NCBI RefSeq assembly: GCF_042680725.1
Contig: NZ_JBHUEK010000010.1
Location: forward strand, 248,001 to 312,000
Direction: 5' to 3'
Source of the DNA: Ferdinandcohnia salidurans
GTDB taxonomy: Bacteria; Bacillota; Bacilli; Bacillales; Bacillaceae_L
DNA length: 64,000 bases
In this document: one piece after another, positions 7,892-14,886 of the stretch
Numbering within the stretch: the stretch's first letter is position 1
Layout of the letters: every line of letters starts with the position of its first letter
The notes under the pieces: model-generated
What the model saw: only the letters and a program-made list of their open reading frames with translations
Database searches by the model: none
What the model was told of the DNA's origin: nothing
Program-made: the position numbers and the translations under genes

Positions 7892-8945
7892 TACCATTAT
7901 CGGAGTGGGATTATTGGCACTTCCTCTCTTTGCAGTTCGGTCCGCAGATACGGGTGCTCCTTTACTCACTTTATTCGGTATAGGGATAGCATCCACTGGA
8001 CTTGGATTAATTACATTTCTTGGAATCCGTCACCCGAGAAAATCTATCATTTTGTATGGAGAAGATATTTTGGGGAAGTGGTTAAGTAGGGTGCCAAATC
8101 TAGTAATCATTCTCTTTTTTGCAATATTAACGGGACTAACTTCACGGGAGTTTGGAGCGGTAGTTATTACTGCTATTTTGAAGCAAACGCCACTAGAAGT
8201 GACTGTCATTGTGATGTTGATACTCGCGGCATTGTCTACAAGGAATGACATGAATGTCTTTGCCTATATCCATAATTTTTATGTACCGTTTATTTTGGCA
8301 CCTGCTTTGATCATCGTTGCTTTATCTTTAAAGAACGCAAATAGCTTATATTTACTTCCAATACTAGGAAATGAACCTGGAAGTTACTTAATTGGAGGCT
8401 TAACCATTGCAGCATTATTTCAGGGTTCTTTTATTTTTACAATGATTATTCCCTTTATGAGGCATCCACGAAAAGCGGTTAAAGCTAGTATTTGGGGAAT
8501 GGTAATTGCCGGTGGTTTATACCTGTTAATTGTCATTGCAACGGTTGCGGTGTTTGGGCCAGGTGAAATAACGAACCTTCTATGGCCGACCCTTGAATTA
8601 GCTCGTACGACCTCAATACCTGGTAATCTTCTTCAGAGATTAGATATTGTTTTTTTATCTGTGTGGGTAATTGCTGTATTCACTACATTGTTTTCCAGTT
8701 ATATGTTCACGGTTCATTCCATTAGCCAAATGGCTGGATTACGTGATCATAAAATGCTTTCCTTTTTTATTTTGCCGATTGTTTTCATTATCGCGATGAT
8801 TCCGCAAAATATTTTGCATTTATATGATGTTATTGAAATCTTTGGTAGATTGGGCCTAATTCTAACAATCGGTTATCCTATGTTATTAGTTAGTGTAGAC
8901 CTTGTAAAGAAAAAGGTGAAAAAAAGTGGGAGTATCAAAGCATAG
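7839..8945 (+). CDS. GerAB/GerKB-family germination permease, B subunit (operon 1)
   Basis: A 368-residue integral membrane protein with about ten helices, of the amino-acid/polyamine/organocation-related spore germination permease family. The B subunit carries the germinant-binding site in known receptors. The GTG at 7839 is taken as the start because GGAAGGAGG lies nine bases before it; an upstream ATG at 7806 in the same frame has no such site. The start lies inside the A-subunit gene and the end overlaps the C-subunit start by 20 bases, so the three genes form one translationally coupled unit. Confidence 0.92.
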   Translation: MEYPREITVIQATTILISTIIGVGLLALPLFAVRSADTGAPLLTLFGIGIASTGLGLITFLGIRHPRKSIILYGEDILGKWLSRVPNLVIILFFAILTGLTSREFGAVVITAILKQTPLEVTVIVMLILAALSTRNDMNVFAYIHNFYVPFILAPALIIVALSLKNANSLYLLPILGNEPGSYLIGGLTIAALFQGSFIFTMIIPFMRHPRKAVKASIWGMVIAGGLYLLIVIATVAVFGPGEITNLLWPTLELARTTSIPGNLLQRLDIVFLSVWVIAVFTTLFSSYMFTVHSISQMAGLRDHKMLSFFILPIVFIIAMIPQNILHLYDVIEIFGRLGLILTIGYPMLLVSVDLVKKKVKKSGSIKA

Positions 8946-10158
8946 TTGGAAGACTTGTTTAAAAATTATACTTATCGCTTTAGTGCCTGGGCTATTCTTA
9001 ACAGGTTGCTGGGATAGTGATGATATTGAACAACGGGCGACGATATTGGGTATATCAATTGATAAGGTTGATGAAGTAGACGGTGAAGACCTTGCTCAAA
9101 TAACCGGTTTAGGAAATCAATTTCCAAAGCCAAAAGATGGATTAATTAAATTAAGTGCTCAAATCGCTGTTCCAGGAAGAATTCCACTTGGACCGCAAAC
9201 GGGTGGGGCTGGTGTAGAACAAAACCCACTTTGGGTAATAAGTGTAGTGGGATATACATTAGATGACGCGATAGCAGTCCTTCAGCAAGAAGTGGCTGAC
9301 CGGCTTTTTTTTGGTCATCTAAGGACCATTGTCATAAGTGAAGACGTTGCGAAGGATGGGGTAAAAAGATTTAACGATTATCTCCGAAGAAACCCTGAGA
9401 TTAGGAGGACTGCTTGGATGGTCGTATCAAAAGGTGAAGCGAAAAAATTTATGGAGGTTGCACCTAAACTAGAGCGGGTCCCTACTCTATATTTGTCTGC
9501 AATGGTCGAAAATGCTGTTGGATTAGGTACATTTCCGGAAGACTTTATCGGCTTGTTTTGGACAAAGCTACAAAGCAAAGGTCAAGATACGTTCCTTCCA
9601 TATCTAGAATTAAAAAAAGAGGATAATATACAAATTTCTGGTTTAGCGTATTTTAAAGATGATCGAATGATAGGTAGAACGGAACCCGTTGAAATTGGCT
9701 TATTCATGGCTGTAACAGGAGAGAAGATAGGGGGTTATGAGGTATTTGTCGAGGTACCCGATTCTGATGATAAGGTAATAGTGAGGGCAGAACATCGCAG
9801 GTCATCTATAAAACCAACACTGCGAAACGGAAAGCCTCACATGGACATAAAAATTCATTATGAAAGTACAATTGGCGAAGGAGCAGTTGGAGTAGATTTA
9901 AATAATCCGGAAATTGTTCGGAAAATTGAAATAGAGGCCACAAAGGGTGTTAAAGAAGGAACAAGTAAATTAATCAAAAAAATGCAGGATGAACAATCTG
10001 ATATTTTTGGTTTTGGTGAATATTTTCGAGCGAAACAACCTGATTACTGGAATAAGGAGATTCAAACAAAAGAGAAGTGGCGTGAAGTATACAAGGATAT
10101 GACCTATGATATTCAATGTACATCAAAAATTCGAAGAGTGGGTACAAAGGCAAAATAG
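8926..10158 (+). CDS. Ger(x)C-family germination lipoprotein, C subunit (operon 1)
   Basis: A 410-residue C subunit. A signal peptide ends in a lipobox LTGC (Cys28) followed by WDSDDIEQRATILGISID, the usual start of mature Ger(x)C proteins. The three-domain Ger(x)C body follows. The protein is expected on the outer face of the inner spore membrane. The start is GTG with AAGGTG eight bases upstream, inside the end of the B-subunit gene. A small fourth gene follows after 24 bases. Contrast the second operon, whose C subunit lacks the cysteine. Confidence 0.92.
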   Translation: MGVSKHSWKTCLKIILIALVPGLFLTGCWDSDDIEQRATILGISIDKVDEVDGEDLAQITGLGNQFPKPKDGLIKLSAQIAVPGRIPLGPQTGGAGVEQNPLWVISVVGYTLDDAIAVLQQEVADRLFFGHLRTIVISEDVAKDGVKRFNDYLRRNPEIRRTAWMVVSKGEAKKFMEVAPKLERVPTLYLSAMVENAVGLGTFPEDFIGLFWTKLQSKGQDTFLPYLELKKEDNIQISGLAYFKDDRMIGRTEPVEIGLFMAVTGEKIGGYEVFVEVPDSDDKVIVRAEHRRSSIKPTLRNGKPHMDIKIHYESTIGEGAVGVDLNNPEIVRKIEIEATKGVKEGTSKLIKKMQDEQSDIFGFGEYFRAKQPDYWNKEIQTKEKWREVYKDMTYDIQCTSKIRRVGTKAK

Positions 10159-10182
10159 CCTTATCGTACCGAAGGAGTTTAC

Positions 10183-10386
10183 ATGGTTTTTATTGGTTAT
10201 TTAAATTACGTAGTTGTACTAAGTGTCATGACAGGGGTCTTTATTCTCATGTTTGATGTGAAGGGGTATAAAACGAAGAACATGCAAAAAGAAAGGAAGG
10301 TTAGCACGTTTCTAGGATGGTTTAATATAACAGCCGGGGTACTTGCCTTTTTAGTAAATTGGGCGTATCAGCATATTTTCTGGTGA
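10183..10386 (+). CDS. Small two-helix membrane protein, probable germinant-receptor D subunit
   Basis: A 67-residue protein with two hydrophobic segments (about residues 4-25 and 42-64) joined by a lysine-rich loop. GAAGGAG precedes the ATG. It is the last gene of operon 1, 24 bases after the C subunit and directly before the terminator. Some Bacillus ger operons encode such a small two-helix D subunit that modulates receptor function. Size, topology and position fit, but the sequence alone is not diagnostic. Confidence 0.65.
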   Translation: MVFIGYLNYVVVLSVMTGVFILMFDVKGYKTKNMQKERKVSTFLGWFNITAGVLAFLVNWAYQHIFW

Positions 10387-10397
10387 AAATTAAAACA

Positions 10398-10428
10398 AGC
10401 CCCTAGAAATTCGAATATTCTAGGGGCT
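10398..10428. terminator. Bidirectional terminator between ger operon 1 and dioxygenase gene
   Basis: An 11-bp perfect stem (agcccctagaa / ttctaggggct) between convergent genes. T-rich sequence follows on the minus strand; on the plus strand the following sequence is only moderately T-rich. Confidence 0.8.
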
Positions 10429-10436
10429 ATCTTTAT

Positions 10437-11402
10437 TTAAATTTCCAATGGTCGTAAATTTGCTTCAATTTCACTTCGCTTTGGTTCTAAAAATGCTGGA
10501 AGTGCAAGTCTTTTACCTAATGTTTCTAGTGGTTCATCTACATCAAACCCAGGAGTGTCAGTTGAAAGCTCAAATAAAATACCATTTGGTTCTCTAAAGT
10601 ATAATGCTTTAAAGTAATAGCGGTCTACCTTGCCAGAGTTGGGAAGGCGTGTTTGTTTTATTTTTGTAAACCATTCTTCATATTCCTCTTCGTTCGGAAT
10701 GCGGAAGGCCACATGGTGCACACCACCACGTCCCAAACGTTCTTTTGGTAGATCTGGTCGTGTTTCAATATGAAGTTCGGCTCCAGATCCACCTTCACCT
10801 GTCGCATAGACTAGGATTTCTGGATAATCACCTGCAAGTGACTGGTAGCTTCCAACCTTTCGGAAACCCATGACATCTGTCAAAATTTTCACTGTTGGTT
10901 CAGCGTTGGCAACGGTTAATGTGACTGGTCCAAGCCCAATTATCGCATGTTCAGCTGGGATACCATTAACTTCCCAAGGTTCACCTGCAGAAACTCCCAC
11001 TTCACCATTATCCGCAACAAGTATGATTCTTGAGCCTTCATAATCCTGAAAAGCCAAAGTATCGCGCCCAGCTCGCTTAGTGATTTCTTCTGTTGAAATG
11101 CGGTATTCCGCTAATCGCTTCTTCCAAAAATGCAAGGAATCAGTTGATTTCACACGTAGTGAAGTGGAAGAAATACTTGATACTCCAGGGTGTGTTCGTC
11201 CGAGTCCAGGTATATCAAAGAATGTAATTTCGGTCCCCGGATTCCCTTTTGCATCTCCATAGAAAAGATGGTAGGATTGCGTATTATCTTGATTCACTGT
11301 TTTCTTAATTAGGCGCATTCCTAAAACTTTTGTATAAAATTCAAAGTTTCGCTCCGCTTTGCCAGTGAGTAACGAAACATGATGTAAGCCTAGTAATTGC
11401 AT
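10437..11402 (-). CDS. Ring-cleaving dioxygenase of the MhqA/MhqE/MhqO type (VOC family)
   Basis: A 321-residue vicinal-oxygen-chelate protein with two glyoxalase/dioxygenase modules: residues about 1-135, starting GLHHVSLLTG, and about 150-290, with GGVHHVAFRI. The metal-ligand pattern is His in the first HH pair, His in GGVHHV and Glu in GILFELSTD. Bacillus homologues are MhqR-controlled hydroquinone or catechol dioxygenases. A perfect 24-bp MhqR-type palindrome lies just upstream. The start at 11402 is chosen because GGGGGA precedes it; the frame extends upstream without a ribosome-binding site. Which of the three B. subtilis paralogues it matches best is not decidable here. Confidence 0.82.
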   Translation of the reverse strand: MQLLGLHHVSLLTGKAERNFEFYTKVLGMRLIKKTVNQDNTQSYHLFYGDAKGNPGTEITFFDIPGLGRTHPGVSSISSTSLRVKSTDSLHFWKKRLAEYRISTEEITKRAGRDTLAFQDYEGSRIILVADNGEVGVSAGEPWEVNGIPAEHAIIGLGPVTLTVANAEPTVKILTDVMGFRKVGSYQSLAGDYPEILVYATGEGGSGAELHIETRPDLPKERLGRGGVHHVAFRIPNEEEYEEWFTKIKQTRLPNSGKVDRYYFKALYFREPNGILFELSTDTPGFDVDEPLETLGKRLALPAFLEPKRSEIEANLRPLEI

Positions 11403-11423
11403 GCTCAGTCCCCCAATAAAATA

Positions 11424-11447
11424 AATTATCTTGAATTCAAGATAATT
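11424..11447. promoter_or_regulatory. Perfect MhqR-type operator and overlapping -10 of dioxygenase promoter
   Basis: A perfect 24-bp palindrome centred on GAATTC at 11433-11438, with arms reading AATTATCTTGAA outward. It starts 22 bases upstream of the dioxygenase start. On the minus strand a TATAAT -10 (plus coordinates 11445-11450) overlaps its edge. The pattern equals the known MhqR box TATCTnGAATTCnAGATA. Confidence 0.75.
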
Positions 11448-11473
11448 ATACCACAGAATAGATAATATAGGAA

Positions 11474-11495
11474 AGGCCAAGGGAACCCTTGGCCT
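11474..11495 (-). terminator. Terminator-like hairpin after small spore protein gene
   Basis: Perfect 10-bp arms (aggccaaggg / cccttggcct) with a very short loop lie directly downstream of the 49-residue EFAS protein stop on the minus strand. Only a short T stretch follows. Confidence 0.55.
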
Positions 11496-11502
11496 GAGCA
11501 GA

Positions 11503-11652
11503 CTATTTCTTTTTCTTCTTTTGAACGTTTTGTTTTTCTGCTTCTACTTCTGTATAAGATGCGAATTCAACAAGCTCTTCACTAATTCTATTTCCTTTTT
11601 TCGCATTATTATTTCGTTGTGCATTCGCATTTCCACGCTTCGTTCGTCCCAT
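11503..11652 (-). CDS. Small basic spore-protein-like peptide with EFAS motif
   Basis: A 49-residue, very basic and asparagine-rich protein ending in a lysine run. Its centre reads EFASYTEVEAEKQNVQ, which parallels EFASETDVAEVRKQNQQ in the neighbouring SspE-type protein encoded just upstream on the same strand. The start at 11652 is chosen because TGGAG lies eight bases before it; the longer frame has no support. The shared motif suggests a relative of gamma-type small acid-soluble spore proteins, although the length is unusually short. Family assignment is inference. Confidence 0.6.
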   Translation of the reverse strand: MGRTKRGNANAQRNNNAKKGNRISEELVEFASYTEVEAEKQNVQKKKKK

Positions 11653-11740
11653 TACGTTCAACTCCATTCTTAACATTTCACTTTGTAGTATGAGCAGTTT
11701 GTACCCATTAATGTAAGACCATTTAGACATTTTACTTGCT

Positions 11741-11768
11741 AAAAATACCCTCACAGGTGTGAGGGTAT
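11741..11768 (-). terminator. Terminator after gamma-type SASP gene
   Basis: An 11-bp stem (ataccctcaca / tgtgagggtat) followed on the minus strand by TTTTT. It lies 17 bases past the SASP stop. Confidence 0.85.
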
Positions 11769-11784
11769 AACTAATGGTAGGTGT

Positions 11785-12132
11785 CTAGCGATTTTTATTA
11801 GCCTGAGATTGCTGGTTCTGTTTACGAACTTCAGCAACATCCGTTTCGCTAGCAAATTCAGTGCTGAAAGAGGATCCGGTTGAAGTGAATTGTTGTTGCC
11901 CAACAGATTGTTGGAGCTGCTGTGCGGACTGCTCTATCTGGTTTAACTGCTGAGCAGCATTCAATTCACGTCCTGCAAATCCAGACGCAGATTGTTGCAC
12001 TTGAGGTGAGCTTTGTTGGAACTGCTGTGCGTTCATTTGCTCTGTTTGCGCCAACTGCTTGGCTGTTTGTTTGATTTGGTTAAGTGCAGCTTGAGCCTGT
12101 GCTGGAATTTGTTGATTGTTGTTGTTTTGCAT
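11785..12132 (-). CDS. Gamma-type small acid-soluble spore protein (SspE-like)
   Basis: A 115-residue protein extremely rich in Gln, Asn, Ala and Ser, with almost no hydrophobic residues. The C-terminal STEFASETDVAEVRKQNQQS matches the repeat unit of gamma-type SASP (SspE), an amino-acid reserve degraded after germination. Classical SspE carries this unit two or three times; here it occurs once, preceded by a glutamine-rich region. GGGAGGG lies six bases before the ATG. Forespore expression under sigma G is expected from the family. Confidence 0.85.
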   Translation of the reverse strand: MQNNNNQQIPAQAQAALNQIKQTAKQLAQTEQMNAQQFQQSSPQVQQSASGFAGRELNAAQQLNQIEQSAQQLQQSVGQQQFTSTGSSFSTEFASETDVAEVRKQNQQSQANKNR

Positions 12133-12345
12133 TCGGAACCCTCCCAGACGAATTTTTGTGGATTCTCAAAGGCCTGCCCTTTCAAAAATCCTTTCTTAAT
12201 TTGTGTAGCACAGCCCCTTTTAATGTATTGAAAAGAATGTTAATCAAGTGACATTTTTCAGTGTATATAAAAGGGTTACCGAGTTTTTTGTTGTTCATTT
12301 CAAACCATCCATTATATAATTCAAGTAGTGGAAGAGGTGATTTGA

Positions 12346-13059
12346 ATGAAACGAATCGATTTTTGGGGTCGAGATGAATATGATGAAAGACTTCTTGAAG
12401 AAGTACTACGTGGTGTGAAGACAGTCACTTGTACTCCAAAGGTTTGGTATGATCAATTGCCAGACGAGGAAAAAAGCGAAAAAGGCGATATCATACAGGC
12501 TTTTACGAAGCGGAATGAACATGTGGCAAACATCCAAATTACCGATTTTTATGAAATACGATTTGGTGAAATTCAAGGTGAAGTTGGTAAGAGAATCGCG
12601 AAGGGCGAAAATTCCACGCTTGATGAGTTTATAGAAGATCATATTTTTAGCTGGGAGAAGCCGCTACAAATCGATGGTTACGAACTGAATGAAGATACCG
12701 TGATAGTCGTAGAACATTTTAAGCTTAAGGACATTTTTATAGATGTTAAGATAGATTTCCACCTTGTCCCAATGACAGAGGCAGAACGGTTTAAGGTGAC
12801 CAACTGGACGGATTTTGAGTTGTTTGGGGTGGCTAGTGATTACTTTTATTCCGTATATAAAGAGAAAGATTTTGTGGCATTTGTTCGATTTCGCCAAAAT
12901 GAAGAAGGCACATATATATACTGCAAAGTAAATCCCGACTTCGAAGGGAAAATGGACCAAAAGGAACTCATGATAAAAGCGGAAAAGTACGCCAAAGAAA
13001 ACTTATTGGCAACCCAATTGATTCATGAATGGAGTTCCATTTACACCTATCATAAATAA
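12346..13059 (+). CDS. ASCH-domain protein with extra C-terminal domain
   Basis: A 237-residue soluble protein. The N-terminal part (about residues 1-125) has the ASCH signature region GVKTVTCTPKVWYDQLPDEE, then GDIIQAFTKRNE and ITDFYEIRFGEI. ASCH domains are linked to RNA or modified-nucleoside binding, and one family hydrolyses N4-acetylcytidine. The remaining 110 residues, rich in aromatic and charged residues, are not recognised. A ribosome-binding site GAAGAGGTGATTTG precedes the ATG. The gene appears monocistronic, with a terminator downstream. Function unknown. Confidence 0.65.
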   Translation: MKRIDFWGRDEYDERLLEEVLRGVKTVTCTPKVWYDQLPDEEKSEKGDIIQAFTKRNEHVANIQITDFYEIRFGEIQGEVGKRIAKGENSTLDEFIEDHIFSWEKPLQIDGYELNEDTVIVVEHFKLKDIFIDVKIDFHLVPMTEAERFKVTNWTDFELFGVASDYFYSVYKEKDFVAFVRFRQNEEGTYIYCKVNPDFEGKMDQKELMIKAEKYAKENLLATQLIHEWSSIYTYHK

Positions 13060-13066
13060 GGATTTA

Positions 13067-13104
13067 GAAGACGTTTTGCGTAGAACACGCGGAGCGTCTT
13101 TTTT
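13067..13104 (+). terminator. Terminator after ASCH gene
   Basis: An imperfect hairpin (agaagacg...cgtcttttt) with a T-run starts eight bases after the ASCH-gene stop. Confidence 0.7.
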
Positions 13105-13156
13105 AGATGCCGCCAAAAAACCAATTTGACTTTCGAATACCTGTAATTGTAAAATC

Positions 13157-13187
13157 GTGGGACGAGGTGACTCACTTCTTGTCCCAC
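13157..13187. repeat. GTGGGAC...GTCCCAC hairpin element, copy 1
   Basis: Outer arms GTGGGAC (13157-13163) and GTCCCAC (13181-13187) enclose a mostly complementary centre. A related, more perfect copy lies at 14444-14474. Two copies flank the carboxypeptidase gene. The element resembles dispersed palindromes common in Bacillaceae intergenic regions. The rest of 13105-13251 shows only the leader of the next gene. Confidence 0.5.
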
Positions 13188-13251
13188 TCAATAGATAAAA
13201 TAATATTGGGGCAACAAGATATATCCATTAAGTCCAAAAGGGAGAAGTGAA

Positions 13252-14427
13252 ATGAAGCAACTTTATATGATTTTGGTTCTAGTAGTTGTGATGGCTTTTG
13301 TTGCGCCTTTTCAAGCTTTTGCTCAAAATTCTCAGCCAATTGATGCACCAACGATAAAGAGTGATGCAGTCATTTTACTAGATGCCAATACAGGTTCAAT
13401 TCTATATCAAAAAAATAGTGATACGAAATTATATCCTGCCAGTTTAACGAAAATGGCAACTGCTATTTATGCCATTGAAACAGGAAATTTAGACGATATT
13501 GTCACAGTTAGTGCCAATGCCTATGAAACGGGGGGAACTCGTGTTTACCTGGAAGAAGGGGAAAAGGTTACGTTAAAACATCTTATTCAAGGCTTGCTGA
13601 TTAATTCCGGTAACGATGCCGGGGTTGCGATTGCGGAGCATCTTGATGGGAATGTAGAGGACTTTGCTAAGTCCTTAAATTCGTTTCTACAAAAGGAAGT
13701 GGGTGTCAAACAAACCCATTTTTCTAACCCACATGGTCTATTTGATGAAAATCACTACACCACTGCATATGACCTTGCTTTAATAACGAAATATGCATTG
13801 GAAAATCCAGTTTTCCGTGAGATTTTTGGAACAAAGGAATTAGCCTGGAATGGTGAAAGCTGGGATACAACCCTTTATAGCCACCATTTATTGCTTAGAG
13901 GTGAAATTCCATATGAAGGAATTACTGGTGGAAAAACAGGTTTTGTCCAGGAATCACGATTCACCCTTTCAACTTCTGCTGAAAAAGGTGAAATGTCTTT
14001 AATTGCGATCGTATTAAAAGCAGATCGAAATGAAATTGCTTATGAAGATACAGTTGAGCTTTTAGATTACGGCTTTGAAAATTTTGAGGTAAAAGAGGTA
14101 GCAAGGGATACATCCTTTATTGGTGACAAAAAAGAAAGCTACCATTTAAGCAAACCACTCAAATATACACAAATGAAAAATGAAGAAGTGCAAATTGCAA
14201 TGAACGACCAAGGTGTATTGCAGGTACTTGGGGACGATGGCCGACTACTTGCAACGAAACAGATGAAAATGGACATCCCAAAGGAAGCGTTGAATACCCG
14301 TGCAGAAATCAATCCAGCCAATATTAATCCTAAGGTTCCAGTACCAGCCATCCTAATGGTCCTGTTTTTTGGCGTAAGCCTTGTCTATCTTCGAAAAACA
14401 ATAAAAAACATAAAAAAGAGCACTTAA
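13252..14427 (+). CDS. D-alanyl-D-alanine carboxypeptidase (PBP5/DacF family, S11)
   Basis: A 391-residue penicillin-binding carboxypeptidase. A signal peptide (cleavage near AFA, residue 24) is followed by the catalytic domain with SLTK (Ser64, Lys67), SGN (119-121) and KTG near residue 230 (GITGGKTGFVQES). A beta-rich domain follows. A C-terminal membrane helix (about residues 363-383) with basic residues after it anchors the protein. It trims the terminal D-Ala of peptidoglycan stem peptides. The length is close to DacF and DacB; without comparison the exact paralogue is not assigned. Forespore DacF is plausible given many spore genes nearby, but this is inference. Confidence 0.9.
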   Translation: MKQLYMILVLVVVMAFVAPFQAFAQNSQPIDAPTIKSDAVILLDANTGSILYQKNSDTKLYPASLTKMATAIYAIETGNLDDIVTVSANAYETGGTRVYLEEGEKVTLKHLIQGLLINSGNDAGVAIAEHLDGNVEDFAKSLNSFLQKEVGVKQTHFSNPHGLFDENHYTTAYDLALITKYALENPVFREIFGTKELAWNGESWDTTLYSHHLLLRGEIPYEGITGGKTGFVQESRFTLSTSAEKGEMSLIAIVLKADRNEIAYEDTVELLDYGFENFEVKEVARDTSFIGDKKESYHLSKPLKYTQMKNEEVQIAMNDQGVLQVLGDDGRLLATKQMKMDIPKEALNTRAEINPANINPKVPVPAILMVLFFGVSLVYLRKTIKNIKKST

Positions 14428-14440
14428 TCAAGTGCTTTTT
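14419..14440. terminator. Bidirectional terminator overlapping carboxypeptidase stop
   Basis: A seven-bp stem (agcactt / aagtgct) with a 4-base loop, a T-run on the plus strand and an A-run before it. The carboxypeptidase stop codon lies within it, and the convergent gtrA-like gene ends at 14428. Confidence 0.8.
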
Positions 14441-14886
14441 TTCGTGGGACGAGGGACCTGTCCCTCTGTCCCACCGGGGGCCTTCTGTCCCGCAAATACG
14501 ATATATTTTTGGCCAAAGTAGTTTGATATTGTGTATAGTCCTGTTCCAAGCAAAACAGCTATTTCGTTTGTGTATGGCAGTAAAATGAAACCTGCTACGA
14601 GTTTACTTACTGAATATGAAAGAAAGTAGCAGCTCAGAATGACCAAGATAAATAAAGGGATGCTTCTTCCAAATGTGGCCTTACTGTTAAACGTAAAGCG
14701 TCGGTTTAAGAGGTAACTGACGACCGCGCCAACTGAATTTCCTAGAAACGTTGAAAGCCAGTAAGAGAGACCTACCACATGCAAGAGCAAGAAAATACTC
14801 GATAGTCCAACAAATGTATTCATGAGTCCAACAAGCAGAAAGCGGATGAATGTGTTAGTTGGTTTCAGATAATGGGTTGTAATCAA
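14428..14886 (-). CDS. GtrA-family membrane protein (polyprenyl-phosphate-sugar flippase)
   Basis: A 152-residue GtrA-family protein with four membrane helices. NTFVGLSSIFLLL and SYLLNRRFTFNSKATF are the typical GtrA segments. GtrA/GtcA proteins move undecaprenyl-phosphate-linked sugars across the membrane. The gene overlaps the GT2 gene by 32 bases, so the pair is co-translated. The TTG start has GAGGGTGG upstream. The last 20 or so residues (PGGTEGQVPRPTKKST) are encoded by a GTGGGAC-type palindromic repeat plus the terminator, so the C-terminus seems to be extended by repeat DNA. Confidence 0.85.
   Translation of the reverse strand: MITTHYLKPTNTFIRFLLVGLMNTFVGLSSIFLLLHVVGLSYWLSTFLGNSVGAVVSYLLNRRFTFNSKATFGRSIPLFILVILSCYFLSYSVSKLVAGFILLPYTNEIAVLLGTGLYTISNYFGQKYIVFAGQKAPGGTEGQVPRPTKKST
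14444..14474. repeat. GTGGGAC-AGGGAC-GTCCCT-GTCCCAC palindrome, copy 2, inside gtrA 3' end
   Basis: Nested inverted repeats: GTGGGAC pairs with GTCCCAC and AGGGAC with GTCCCT around a 2-base centre. It is in frame with the last codons of the gtrA-like gene. It is related to the element at 13157-13187. Confidence 0.6.
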
